Origin: Sandaracinaceae bacterium
Lineage (GTDB): Bacteria; Myxococcota_A; Polyangia; Polyangiales; Sandaracinaceae
Assembly: GCA_020633195.1 (NCBI GenBank)
Contig: JACKEC010000030.1
Coordinates: 1-64,000, forward strand
Direction: 5' to 3'
DNA length: 64,000 nt
The translations under genes were made by a program, and so were the position numbers. This document shows, one piece after another, positions 36,517-45,356 of the stretch. The notes under the pieces were generated by a model that was not told the DNA's origin, ran no database searches, and saw only the letters and a list, made by a program, of their open reading frames with translations. The first letter of the stretch is position 1. The number at the start of each line of letters is the position of its first letter.

Positions 36517-37569
36517 CTACACGGGCGGGGGCGCGTAGTAGTCGACGACCTCGATCGGCTCGGGGGCGAGGCGGACCTCCACGTCGGTCCGGCTGCCGAC
36601 GGGGTCGCCGCCGATCTGCATCGGGTGCGGCTCGTCGTAGTGGATCGCGATCGCGTCGCAGAGGAAGTCGTGGATCGTGTCGCTGCGATAGGTGCCGTCC
36701 CAGATCTGACGGATGTTCACCGCGACCTGGAGCGAGGAGATGTCGACCACGCGCAGGCTGAAGCGATCGTCGCGATCGTCGGCGAACGGGAAGATGCGCG
36801 CGCCGAAGCCCCAGTAGGGGATCGTGCTCATCGCGACCATGCGGGTCGGCCCTTCGAAGAGCACCTCGCCCGTCTGGATCGAGTGGACGGGCTCGCCGTC
36901 GCGGCCGACCCGGACGACGGGGGCGCCGAGGTTCACGATGCGGACGTTCGGGTGCGGTCGCAGCAGGTAAGCCGGCATGGTGCGGGTGAGCACCGCGGTG
37001 AGGTACGCCACGCCGCCCGCGCCGAACGGCCGCGTCAGCGGGTTGGACTGCATGCGCTCCTTGGTCGCGCGGTAGTCGTCGAGCGCGATCGCGTCGATGC
37101 CGAGCCCCGCGAACGGCGTCAGGACCCCCTCGACGTCGAGGAGCTGGAGCTTGCGGCTGCCGCCCTGCTGACGGAGGCGCCCGAGATCCGCGACCACGCC
37201 GCGGTGCCGCGGGTTCTGCGCGCCGAGCACCCACGCGAGCGCGTTGCCCGTCCCGAGGCGGAGCAGCCCGAACCGCGGCGGCTTCACCTCGCGGGCGCGC
37301 GCCTCGTGGGTGATCTTGGTGACCATCTGCACGAACGTTCCGTCGCCGCCGGCGGTGAGCACCGTCGGGTAGCCGCGGCGCACGATCGTGCTCGCGATCT
37401 CGTCGCCCTCGGGGAGGCTGCGGGAGACGAACAGGTCGCCCGCCTGCACGATCTGGTCGAGGACGTCGACGAGGTCGTCGGTGACCTGCTTCGCGTTGCC
37501 GTTCACCACCACCGCGACGCGGTCGGCGAACAGATCGCGGGGGGTCTCCGGATCGCGCGTCGAGTCCAC
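36517..37569 (-). CDS. diacylglycerol/sphingosine-kinase-family lipid kinase
   Basis: This 350-residue protein has the DAGK catalytic fold: VAVVVNGNAK at the start, the nucleotide-binding GGDGT at 74-78 and GLLRLGTGNALAWVLG. It probably phosphorylates a lipid such as diacylglycerol using ATP (YegS/DgkB-like). The C-terminal beta-rich half is typical (MPAYLLRPHPNVRIVN, MVAMSTIPYWGFGARIFPFAD). It starts with GTG 37569. Its stop lies 4 nt from the convergent PLD-family gene. Confidence 0.9.
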   Translation of the reverse strand: MDSTRDPETPRDLFADRVAVVVNGNAKQVTDDLVDVLDQIVQAGDLFVSRSLPEGDEIASTIVRRGYPTVLTAGGDGTFVQMVTKITHEARAREVKPPRFGLLRLGTGNALAWVLGAQNPRHRGVVADLGRLRQQGGSRKLQLLDVEGVLTPFAGLGIDAIALDDYRATKERMQSNPLTRPFGAGGVAYLTAVLTRTMPAYLLRPHPNVRIVNLGAPVVRVGRDGEPVHSIQTGEVLFEGPTRMVAMSTIPYWGFGARIFPFADDRDDRFSLRVVDISSLQVAVNIRQIWDGTYRSDTIHDFLCDAIAIHYDEPHPMQIGGDPVGSRTDVEVRLAPEPIEVVDYYAPPPV

Positions 37570-37620
37570 GGGGCATCATCGCGGATCGCGGCGGCCCTGC
37601 GAAGGGAGTCGCGGTAGCGT

Positions 37621-39045
37621 ATGCCCCCGGTGACTCGCTCCTCGCTCCGCGCCGCCCTCCTGGGCCTCACGCTCCTGACCGCGCCGGGTCTCGCGCACGC
37701 CGACCCGACGCCGGAGCCCGCCGCGCGCCGCGAGGTCCCCGACTACGACGGCCGCGAGGAGACGGGCCCCGACGCGATCGACGGGCTGCTGTGGATCCCG
37801 CGGGTCCTGACCTCGCCGCTCTACCTCGTGAGCGAGTACGTGATCCGGCGCCCGATCGGCTGGCTCATCACGGAGCTCGAGCGCACCGAGGCGCTGACCT
37901 ACCTGCTCGGGCTGTTCACGTTCGGGGGCCGGCAGGATCTGATCGTCGTGCCGACCGCGTTCTTCGACTTCGGCTTCCAGCCCTCGGTGGGCCTGTTCGG
38001 GGCGTGGAACCAGGCGCTGTTCGAGGACAACCGCATCTCCGTCCACGCCGCGACCGGCGGGGAGGACTTCCTGATGCTGGCCGCCGCGGACACCGTCCGG
38101 CTCCCCGATCGGATGCAGCTCCGCTTGCGATTCAACGCCGTGCGCCGGCCGGATCAGCAGATCGGCGGGATCGGCTACGACGCCACCCAGGCCCGGGTCG
38201 CGCGGTACGGGATCGAGACCATCGAGGGCGGGATCCGCTTCGGCCTGCGGCCGTGGCCGGGGATCGAGCTCGACCACATGGTGGACTACAGGAGCGCCGG
38301 CTACGTCGAGGGGGCCTGGAACGAGGACCCGTCGGTGGGGCAGGTGGGGCGCGCGCTGCCCGCGTACGACACGGGCTACTCGTCGATCGCGGTGGGCACG
38401 CGGATGGTGATCGACTCACGCGCCGGCTGCGCCGGGGCGGGCGCCTCGAGCGGCTGGGACGTCGCGCAGTCCGTGGCGAGCCCGACGGGGGAGCTGCCCG
38501 ACGGCCACTGCGAGCTGTCGAGCGGCGGCGTGCGCCTCGCGGTCGACGCCTCGGAGCGCTTCGGCTTCGGCGGGCTGCCGTCGTCGCAGTGGCTGCGCGT
38601 CGGCGGCGAGCTCGGCCTCGCCACGGACTTCCTCGGCCGAGGTCGCGTGCTCTCGCTGCGGGGTCGCGTCCACGTCATCGAGCCGCTCGGCGGGTCGCGC
38701 ATCGTCCCGTTCACCGAGCTCTACACGCTCTCCGACGCGATGCGCGGCTTCCTGCCCGGCCGCGTCCTCGGCTCGAGCGTCGCGGTCGTCCACCTCGAGT
38801 ACGCGTGGCCGCTCTGGGCGTTCCTCGACGGCGCCCTCCACTTCGCGGTGGGCAACGCGTTCGGCGACCGCTTCGCCGACTTCGACTTCGAGCGGCTGCG
38901 GATGTCGTTCGGGGTCCACATCGCGCCGCGCGTGGGCGGCGAGCACTTCTTCGAGCTCGGGGTCGCGTTCGGCACCGAGACGTTCGCGCGGGGCGGCGAC
39001 GTGACGTCCGTCCGCTTCGTGATCGGGGGGAGGAACGCGCTGTGA
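37621..39045 (+). CDS. outer-membrane beta-barrel protein (BamA/surface-antigen-like)
   Basis: This 474-residue protein has an N-terminal signal peptide ending at LAHADP. After a roughly 50-residue periplasmic segment, the rest alternates short amphipathic strands with Gly/Asn/Asp turns and ends in VRFVIGGRNAL, as outer-membrane barrels do. The overall look is that of the bacterial surface-antigen/Omp85 barrel without POTRA domains. ATG 37621 is used; GTG 37630 would trim three residues. The stop overlaps the GTG of the next gene (GTGA), so barrel and lipoprotein are co-translated and probably form a pair. Confidence 0.78.
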   Translation: MPPVTRSSLRAALLGLTLLTAPGLAHADPTPEPAARREVPDYDGREETGPDAIDGLLWIPRVLTSPLYLVSEYVIRRPIGWLITELERTEALTYLLGLFTFGGRQDLIVVPTAFFDFGFQPSVGLFGAWNQALFEDNRISVHAATGGEDFLMLAAADTVRLPDRMQLRLRFNAVRRPDQQIGGIGYDATQARVARYGIETIEGGIRFGLRPWPGIELDHMVDYRSAGYVEGAWNEDPSVGQVGRALPAYDTGYSSIAVGTRMVIDSRAGCAGAGASSGWDVAQSVASPTGELPDGHCELSSGGVRLAVDASERFGFGGLPSSQWLRVGGELGLATDFLGRGRVLSLRGRVHVIEPLGGSRIVPFTELYTLSDAMRGFLPGRVLGSSVAVVHLEYAWPLWAFLDGALHFAVGNAFGDRFADFDFERLRMSFGVHIAPRVGGEHFFELGVAFGTETFARGGDVTSVRFVIGGRNAL

Positions 39046-40646
39046 GAAGGACCGTCGCGATCGCCCTGCTCCTCGCCGGCTGCGGCGCCCCCGCGCAGCG
39101 GTTCGCGCTGCGCCCGACGATGTGGATCGACGACGACCGGCGCGCGTTCGTCGGCCGGCCCGCGGAGCTCGAGACCCCCGCGCAGTGGGATCGGATCGAT
39201 CACACCATCTTCCGCCCCCTCGCGGAGCTGTGGCTCTACGAGCGCGAGACCGAGGCGGTGAACGTGAACGCGCTCGACGAGGTCCCGAGCTCGAGCTGGT
39301 TCACGAACCGCATCGGCCTCACCCCGCTCCGACCCGAGCGCCTCGCGCGCGGCGCGTGCCGCGAGCTCGACACACCGCCCGGCCCCTACACCGTCACCCG
39401 CGCCAAGTCCTCGGGCACCAGCCCCGGCCTGTTCGTGCGGGACGCGTCGGGCGGCAACCACCTGATGAAGGTGGACTTCGATCTCCCCGAGCGCGGGACC
39501 GCCGCGGACTCGATCGCGACCCGCATCTTCTGGGGCGTCGGCTACGAGACCCCGTGCAACCGGGTGATCTTCATCCAGCCCGAGGACCTCGTCCTCGGCG
39601 ACGGCGAGCACGCCCCGTCGCGCGAGGACGTCGAGGCGCTCCTGACCCAGGCGGTGCGCCTCGAGGACGGCCGCGTGCGGGTCAGCCTGAGCGAGCTGCT
39701 CCCCGGGACCCCGCTCGGCGGCTGGCTCTACTCGGGGATCCGCGAGGACGACGCGAACGACGTGGTCGCCCACGAACGGCGGCGCGAGGTCCGCGGCATG
39801 GTCGTGCTCAGCGCCTGGCTCAACCACATCGACGCCCGGGCCGAGAACAACCTCGACATGTGGGTGGAGGCCGACGGCGACCGCGGCTGGGTGCAACACT
39901 ACGTGCTCGATGCAGGCGACTCGTTCGGCCAGATCTTCCCGCAGTCGCTGGTGATGAGCCAGTCGTTCGGCCTGTCCCACTACGTCGACTTCCAGCACAT
40001 GCTCGAGGACTTCGTCACCCTGGGCATCGCCGAGCGGCCGTGGCTCGGCGCGCGGCGCGGCCCCGCCGGCGACGTCTTCGGCTTCTACGACCTCGAGCGC
40101 TTCGACCCGCACGAGTGGCGCAACGGCTACCCGAACCCCGCGTTCGAAGACGCGACCGAGCGGGACCGCGCGTGGATGGCGAGGATCATCGCGCGGTTCG
40201 AGCGCGCCCACCTCGAGGCCCTCGTGGCGACGGGCCGCTTCGAGCGCGAGCTCACCGCGACCGAGCTCGTGCGCATCCTCGAGGGCCGTCAGCAGCGCAT
40301 CCTCGAGCGCTACCTCACCCGGCTCTCGCCGCTCACCTTCCCGCGCGTCATCGGCGATCGCCTCTGCTTGCGCGACGTCGCGCTCGAGTCCGGCCTGCGC
40401 CGCGAGCGGAGCTACACCGCCACCGCCCTGCCGGGCTGGCCCACCGAGCGACGGGTGCCCCTCGCGGCGGCGCGAGACGACAGTTCGGCTTGCGTCATGC
40501 TCCCCGCGGACCCCGACGAGGACTACTGGGCGATCGACGTCGTCGCCGCGACCCCCGGCCGCGAGACCACGGGCGCGGCCCGCGTGCACCTCTACGCCGT
40601 CGACGGCGGCTGGCGCGTGGTCGGCCTGGAGCGACTGGAGCCGTAG
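39042..40646 (+). CDS. lipoprotein with CotH/HipA-type kinase-like fold
   Basis: This 534-residue predicted lipoprotein starts with GTG 39042; the lipobox ends at Cys14 (LLLAGC). The body resembles a kinase-like fold of the CotH/HipA/FAM20 type: a Gly loop and a Lys at HLMKVDFD (Lys143), then the catalytic-loop pattern WLNHIDARAENNLDMW (Asn261-His262, Asp264, Asn269/Asn270) and YVLDAGDSFG (Asp290, Asp293) in place of DFG. CotH kinases phosphorylate secreted proteins and show the same HxD/NN/DxDxxFG logic. If correct, this is an ATP-using enzyme outside the cytoplasm, co-translated with an outer-membrane barrel. The fold assignment is inference from motifs; activity is not shown. Confidence 0.72.
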   Translation: MRRTVAIALLLAGCGAPAQRFALRPTMWIDDDRRAFVGRPAELETPAQWDRIDHTIFRPLAELWLYERETEAVNVNALDEVPSSSWFTNRIGLTPLRPERLARGACRELDTPPGPYTVTRAKSSGTSPGLFVRDASGGNHLMKVDFDLPERGTAADSIATRIFWGVGYETPCNRVIFIQPEDLVLGDGEHAPSREDVEALLTQAVRLEDGRVRVSLSELLPGTPLGGWLYSGIREDDANDVVAHERRREVRGMVVLSAWLNHIDARAENNLDMWVEADGDRGWVQHYVLDAGDSFGQIFPQSLVMSQSFGLSHYVDFQHMLEDFVTLGIAERPWLGARRGPAGDVFGFYDLERFDPHEWRNGYPNPAFEDATERDRAWMARIIARFERAHLEALVATGRFERELTATELVRILEGRQQRILERYLTRLSPLTFPRVIGDRLCLRDVALESGLRRERSYTATALPGWPTERRVPLAAARDDSSACVMLPADPDEDYWAIDVVAATPGRETTGAARVHLYAVDGGWRVVGLERLEP

Positions 40647-40726
40647 GCCCGCGCGGGCCACCGACGGAGCCCCGAGCAGACCCGACCGAACGCGAATCGA
40701 GGGCATTGGGAGTAGCCTCGGTCACG

Positions 40727-41761
40727 ATGGCCACGAGAGGAGCCCACCCCGCCGTCGTCCTCGCGGTAGCGCTGTTGTCGAGCTCCGGCGCGAGAGCGCA
40801 GCAGCTCGAGCCCCCCTCGTCCCCGCGCTGGGCGTTCGAGGTGCCGTCCGGCCACGCCCTCGCGGTCTGGTCGCGCGACGCCGAGTACGACCTGCTCCGC
40901 GTCGAAGACCGTGCCGTCGCGGTCCATGTCGTCGAGACGCCCGTCCGAGGTGAGGTCGACGCGCTCGACGCCGCGTGGTGGCTCGATGAGGACCTCGGCC
41001 CGTCAGCGGGGAGGACGCTCGATCCGCGGTTGCGTTGCGACGCGCTCGACGAGGAGAGACGGGACGCCGGGGCGCCGCGCCTGCTCTGGGCTCGCTGCAC
41101 GTTCGGTCACCGCGCGGCGCTTCAGCATGCCGATGGACGCTGGGCGCTCCTCGAGCTGGTGCGCGATGACGAAGAGGTGCGAGCGTTCGTGCGATCCGCC
41201 CGGCCTGTCGCTCGTGAGCGAGGTGGCCCGGTGAGCGACGGAACCATCGAGCTGAGCCCCGTCGATGGGCACGAGCTGTTCTTCGCGGGACGCGGCGCGA
41301 ACGAGGGCCTCTCGTGGTTCACCGAGGTCGCGGCGCCCGGCGCGCGGGAGCTCGCCGTCACGGTGAGCGAGACCTGGTGGTCGCCCGACGCGATCCCGCG
41401 GGGCGACGACAAGCTGGTCGCCGCGAGGGTCACCCGGCGTGGCCGAGTGACCCACGATCCCTTGGACGTGAGGTTGGAGCTCGTCCTCGAGTGCCCGCAG
41501 GGGCAGACCCAGCTCGTCTCGATCGGCGGGAGCGCCGTCGCGAGCGCCGAGGCGCGGCTCCTTCGCATGCTCGCCGAGCTGCGCGTCGCGCCGGAGGCGG
41601 GCGTCGGGTGCACGCTCAGCCAGCCCAGCCGACCGAAGCCCGATCTGCCGCGCGCCCCCAGCCCTGGCTGCAACAGCGGTGGCGCTTCGCCAGCGGCGCT
41701 CCCCATCGCGGCGCTCGCCGTGGCGCTGTACTGCGTCGCGGGTCGTGGGAGGCGACGATGA
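40727..41761 (+). CDS. secreted hypothetical protein with MYXO-CTERM-like tail
   Basis: This 344-residue protein has a signal peptide ending at GARAQQ and a C-terminal tripartite tail: a Cys in SPGCNSGG, a hydrophobic helix PIAALAVALYCVA and the basic end GRGRRR. That is the MYXO-CTERM sorting layout for surface anchoring in myxobacteria. The body (beta-rich, DDEEVRAFVRSAR, GTIELSPVDGHELFFAGRG) is not recognised. TAGCCT ends 8 nt before ATG 40727. The stop overlaps the protease gene by ATGA. Confidence 0.75.
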   Translation: MATRGAHPAVVLAVALLSSSGARAQQLEPPSSPRWAFEVPSGHALAVWSRDAEYDLLRVEDRAVAVHVVETPVRGEVDALDAAWWLDEDLGPSAGRTLDPRLRCDALDEERRDAGAPRLLWARCTFGHRAALQHADGRWALLELVRDDEEVRAFVRSARPVARERGGPVSDGTIELSPVDGHELFFAGRGANEGLSWFTEVAAPGARELAVTVSETWWSPDAIPRGDDKLVAARVTRRGRVTHDPLDVRLELVLECPQGQTQLVSIGGSAVASAEARLLRMLAELRVAPEAGVGCTLSQPSRPKPDLPRAPSPGCNSGGASPAALPIAALAVALYCVAGRGRRR

Positions 41762-42591
41762 GCATCCACTGGCTGATCGATCACGGAAGAGCGCCGACCC
41801 TCGTCCGCGGCGAGTGCTGCCTGCTCGTCACGGAGCGCGAGACCCACGAGCGGCTGATGGAGATCGTCCAGGAGCAGATCGGTTGGTGGAACCAGCAGCG
41901 TGAGGACGTACGCGTCTACGGGCGCGCATACCAGCTTCGGTTCCATCTCCGCGCTCGTCGGGCGACACGCCACGATCCCGTCCCGGGCCACGAGGATCCC
42001 ATCTGGCGAGACCCCTTCGGCAACAGCGCTCGAGTCGACCCGGCGCTCCGGCGCTTCCACCGCTTCGATGGTGGAGTCGGCCTCGTGCTCGCAGGCGGTC
42101 GAGGTCACGCGGGCAACGGCATGGCCTCGCATCAAACGGGCACGGCGATCGTGAATTGGACGGATTTCGATGTGTGGAGCGACGGCCGCGGTGCTGGACA
42201 GTCGCTGGCGCTCGCGCACGAGGTCGGCCACGTCATCGGGCTCGGGCACACCTACGACGACGACAACGAAGCCAACCGGGAGACCGACATCGACCCTCCG
42301 GGGAGGGCGGCCCGCCGCATCCGCGTCGACCGAGACGGTCGCACGTTCCGGACACTCAGCCTGCCAGGCTGGGAGCGGAACATCATGGCGGACGTCGCCG
42401 GCGACCGGAACGCGGTGAACCTCGCGACGGGACAACGGACCTTCGTCCCAGGGCGTGCCTGGTTGGGGCAATACCTCGCGCATCGCCTCGTGCGCCGCGT
42501 GCTCGACGCGCGCAGCGCCGGAATCTCTTCGCGCTTCGGGATTCCGTACTCCTACAACGAGATCGGGAGGCCCCAGGTTCGGGGTCGCTGA
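41758..42591 (+). CDS. metzincin-like zinc metalloprotease
   Basis: This 277-residue protein has the extended zinc motif HEVGHVIGLGH (His154, Glu155, His158, His164) followed about 45 residues later by NIMA (Met210) as the Met-turn, so it is a matrixin-type metzincin. Unusually, neither a signal peptide nor a propeptide Cys switch is visible before the catalytic region. It would therefore be cytoplasmic, or exported by another route, unless an upstream start is missed. It overlaps the MYXO-CTERM gene by ATGA, which suggests the two are made together; the surface protein could be substrate, anchor or inhibitor. The following 101 nt to the BREX helicase end hold nothing recognisable. Confidence 0.84.
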   Translation: MSIHWLIDHGRAPTLVRGECCLLVTERETHERLMEIVQEQIGWWNQQREDVRVYGRAYQLRFHLRARRATRHDPVPGHEDPIWRDPFGNSARVDPALRRFHRFDGGVGLVLAGGRGHAGNGMASHQTGTAIVNWTDFDVWSDGRGAGQSLALAHEVGHVIGLGHTYDDDNEANRETDIDPPGRAARRIRVDRDGRTFRTLSLPGWERNIMADVAGDRNAVNLATGQRTFVPGRAWLGQYLAHRLVRRVLDARSAGISSRFGIPYSYNEIGRPQVRGR

Positions 42592-42692
42592 CTCTCCCGA
42601 CGCCTAGGAGACCGCGAGGACGGTCAGTGGCCTCCGATAGGCCGAACGCCGAATCGCTTCGTCTGTCCCCCTCCTGTGCATCACCTGACGGC

Positions 42693-45356
42693 TCAGGTCG
42701 GCGTGCCACTGATCTCTGATCGCAGCCGCACCAAGAGCTCGACGTCCAGCGCGGCATAGGCTTCCTGCTCCGCCGACAGCGGCCTCCGCGTCCAATCGCT
42801 CGTTTGACATCCCTTGTCGACGACGAGGTCCAGCTCGCGCCGAACGACCGCCCTCAAGCTGTGCCCGGCCCCGAGCGTCCCACGCCGTTTCCGCGACACC
42901 ACGAGCGTGTCGAGCACGTTCTCGATGCTGATCCCGAGCTTGCCGAGGACGGAGCGCTCGAACTGGGCGTTGTGGATCACCTTCTCGACCGCAGGCGACT
43001 CGAGCACGGCCTCGAGCGGGGCGAGGTCGCCGACCGTGAAGGGGTCGACGAGGTAGCTCGCCTCGGGCGTGCCGAGCTGGACGAGGCAGAGCTCCTGGTC
43101 GGTCAGGGTGGTCTCGACGTCGAGGGCGACGAAGGGCTCCGTCGCGAGGCGCTCGCAGAGGTCGGCGAGCTCTTCGGGGGTGCGGACCCAGACGATGGGC
43201 AGGCTGGGCTTCACGAACTCGACGCCGGTCGGCGGGGGCGGGAGCTCGGGGTCGAGGCCGAGGACGACGCGGGCGCTCCCGAGGTCGACGAGCTTCTCGA
43301 CGAGCAGGTCTCGCGCGAGGTGGTCGGGGAGGCAGGGCTGGAACTTGGAGACGCGGCTCCTCGCGGTGTCGGGAGCGAAGCGGAGGGCGTCGGGCCAGCC
43401 GGGGCGATCCTCGTCGCGAAGGCGACGGATGGCGTCGCGGACGGCGACGAGGCTCTTGCCGGCCTCCTTGGTGAAGGTGACCGAGGTGTTGCGGCTGATG
43501 ACGCGGCCGCCGAGGTCGCGCTCGAGGAGGCGGGCGAGGAGGACGTTCGCTCGGCCGCCGGCGAAGTTGTACCAGGTGATCTTCTCGCGGCCCTCGTCGA
43601 CGAGGCCGTCGAGGGTGTCTTCGAGGAAGGCGTGCTGGGCGCGGGCGTGGTCGAGCTGCGCTCGGGCGCGGGTGGACCAGCTCGCGTCGTCGAGGTCGTC
43701 GCAGAGGAAGCGGCGCATGGCCTGACAGAGGTCGTAGCCGAGGTGCCTCGCGCCGCCGGACCAGCGGGGCGCCCTGCCCTGCTCGGCCGGTTTCACGGTG
43801 CAGCGGCCGCGGCGCCAGTCGATGTCGAGGACCTGCCACGCGCGGCCACCGAGGGTGAAGGTGCCGAGGTCGTCGCTCTCTTCGAGGACGGAGAGGAAGG
43901 TGGCCTCGACGCTTCCGACCTCGGTGTTGGCGTACTGAACGGTGATGCGGCGGGGGGACTCGAAGACGGCGTAGAGCGCGCGGAAGTTGGCGCGGCCGTA
44001 GAGGCGCTCGCCCTTCAGGCCGAGCCAGAGGCGGCCCTCCTGGTCGGTGAGGATGTCCTCGTGGAGCATGTGCTCGACGATCTCCTCACGCGCCTCGGCG
44101 GTGAGCTCGTCGTACGAGGTCGCGCCGTCGAGCCAGGGCCACCAGTCCTTCGGGGCGATGCCGCGGTGCTGGATCGCGAGCGAGAGGATCTGGTGCGCGA
44201 GGACGTGGCTCGCTCGGCGTGACGGGCTGACCGGCTCGACGAAGCCATCGCGGTAGAGCGCGACGAGCGCCATCGCCTGGATGAGGCGGTCCTGCTTGGT
44301 GCAGAGGAAGGTGCAGTTCGGGACGGTGCCTGCTCGCCGGCCGGTCCGGCCCATGCGCTGGAGGAAGCTGGCGACGCTGCTCGGGGCGTCGATCTGGAGG
44401 ACGTGGTCGAGGTCGCCGACGTCGATGCCGAGCTCCATCGCGCTCGTCGAGACGATCACGCAGTCCTGGCCCTCGGCGAAGGCGCGCTCGGCGTCGGTCC
44501 GCGCGCTCACCGAGAGCGAGCCGTGGATGACGTAGGTGAGCACGCCGAGCTCGTCGAGGCGGCGGCCGAGCTCCTCGGTCTCGCGCCGCGAGTCGGTGAA
44601 GACGAGGCGCTTCTTGCCGGGGTGCAGCGCCCGGATGACCTTCGCGGCGTTGTCGAGCGAGGCGACGTAGTCGATCGTGATCTCGGGCGTGACGCGCTCG
44701 CCGCCCGGGTCGACGACGCGCGAGGCGCGCTCGGAGCTGCCCTGGACCCAGCGCAGGATCTCGACGGGGTTGCCGACCGTCGCCGACAGGCCGATGCGCT
44801 GGACGTCACGGCCGCTGTAGCGGGAGATGCGTTCGAGGAGCGACGCGAGGTGCGCGCCGCGGTCGTCGTCCGCGAACGCGTGGATCTCGTCGACGACCAC
44901 CGCGCGCAGGCCCACGAAGAGCTCGCGCGTCGGGATCTTCTGGCTCATCAGCATCGCCTCGATGGACTCGGGCGTGATGAGCAGGATGTCCGCCGGGTCG
45001 CGCAGGAAGTCGACGCGCGCGCTCTCGCCGACGTCGCCGTGCCACTTGAAGGCGCGCCGCCCGAGCAGCCCCGCGTAGTAGGCGACGCGCCCCTCTTGGT
45101 TGTTGAGCAGCGCGCGGATCGGCGAGAGGTAGAGCACCGAGACCGGGCGCCAGTCCTCGTCGGTCATCTGCGAGAGCAGCGGGAAGAACGCCGCCTCGGT
45201 CTTGCCCCCCGCGGTCGGCGCGAGGACGACGCAGTTGTCCCCGTCGAGCACGGAGTCGATGGTCTGCTCCTGCACCTGCCGGAGCCCGGCAGTCCAACGG
45301 AGCGTGTTGACGATCTGGTACTGGAGGGCCCCGGTCAGCCGGTCGAACCCGCTCAC
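42693..45356 (-). CDS. BREX-2 DEAD/DEAH helicase (BrxHI-like) fused to a DEDDy 3'-5' exonuclease
   Basis: This protein has 887 residues. Residues 1-700 are an Lhr-like superfamily 2 helicase: Walker A APTAGGKT (46-53), DEIH, the motif III segment GLSATVG, and motif VI QRMGRTGRRAG. The last 148 residues (740-887) are a separate RNase D/WRN-type exonuclease domain: FVALDVETTL (Asp746, Glu748), HNAQFE, and YAALD (Tyr867, Asp871). In the second motif Glu stands where Asp is usual. Type 2 BREX loci normally end with a helicase; the nuclease fusion would let one protein unwind and degrade DNA or RNA. It starts with GTG 45356, overlapping brxD by GTGA. Confidence 0.88.
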   Translation of the reverse strand: MSGFDRLTGALQYQIVNTLRWTAGLRQVQEQTIDSVLDGDNCVVLAPTAGGKTEAAFFPLLSQMTDEDWRPVSVLYLSPIRALLNNQEGRVAYYAGLLGRRAFKWHGDVGESARVDFLRDPADILLITPESIEAMLMSQKIPTRELFVGLRAVVVDEIHAFADDDRGAHLASLLERISRYSGRDVQRIGLSATVGNPVEILRWVQGSSERASRVVDPGGERVTPEITIDYVASLDNAAKVIRALHPGKKRLVFTDSRRETEELGRRLDELGVLTYVIHGSLSVSARTDAERAFAEGQDCVIVSTSAMELGIDVGDLDHVLQIDAPSSVASFLQRMGRTGRRAGTVPNCTFLCTKQDRLIQAMALVALYRDGFVEPVSPSRRASHVLAHQILSLAIQHRGIAPKDWWPWLDGATSYDELTAEAREEIVEHMLHEDILTDQEGRLWLGLKGERLYGRANFRALYAVFESPRRITVQYANTEVGSVEATFLSVLEESDDLGTFTLGGRAWQVLDIDWRRGRCTVKPAEQGRAPRWSGGARHLGYDLCQAMRRFLCDDLDDASWSTRARAQLDHARAQHAFLEDTLDGLVDEGREKITWYNFAGGRANVLLARLLERDLGGRVISRNTSVTFTKEAGKSLVAVRDAIRRLRDEDRPGWPDALRFAPDTARSRVSKFQPCLPDHLARDLLVEKLVDLGSARVVLGLDPELPPPPTGVEFVKPSLPIVWVRTPEELADLCERLATEPFVALDVETTLTDQELCLVQLGTPEASYLVDPFTVGDLAPLEAVLESPAVEKVIHNAQFERSVLGKLGISIENVLDTLVVSRKRRGTLGAGHSLRAVVRRELDLVVDKGCQTSDWTRRPLSAEQEAYAALDVELLVRLRSEISGTPT

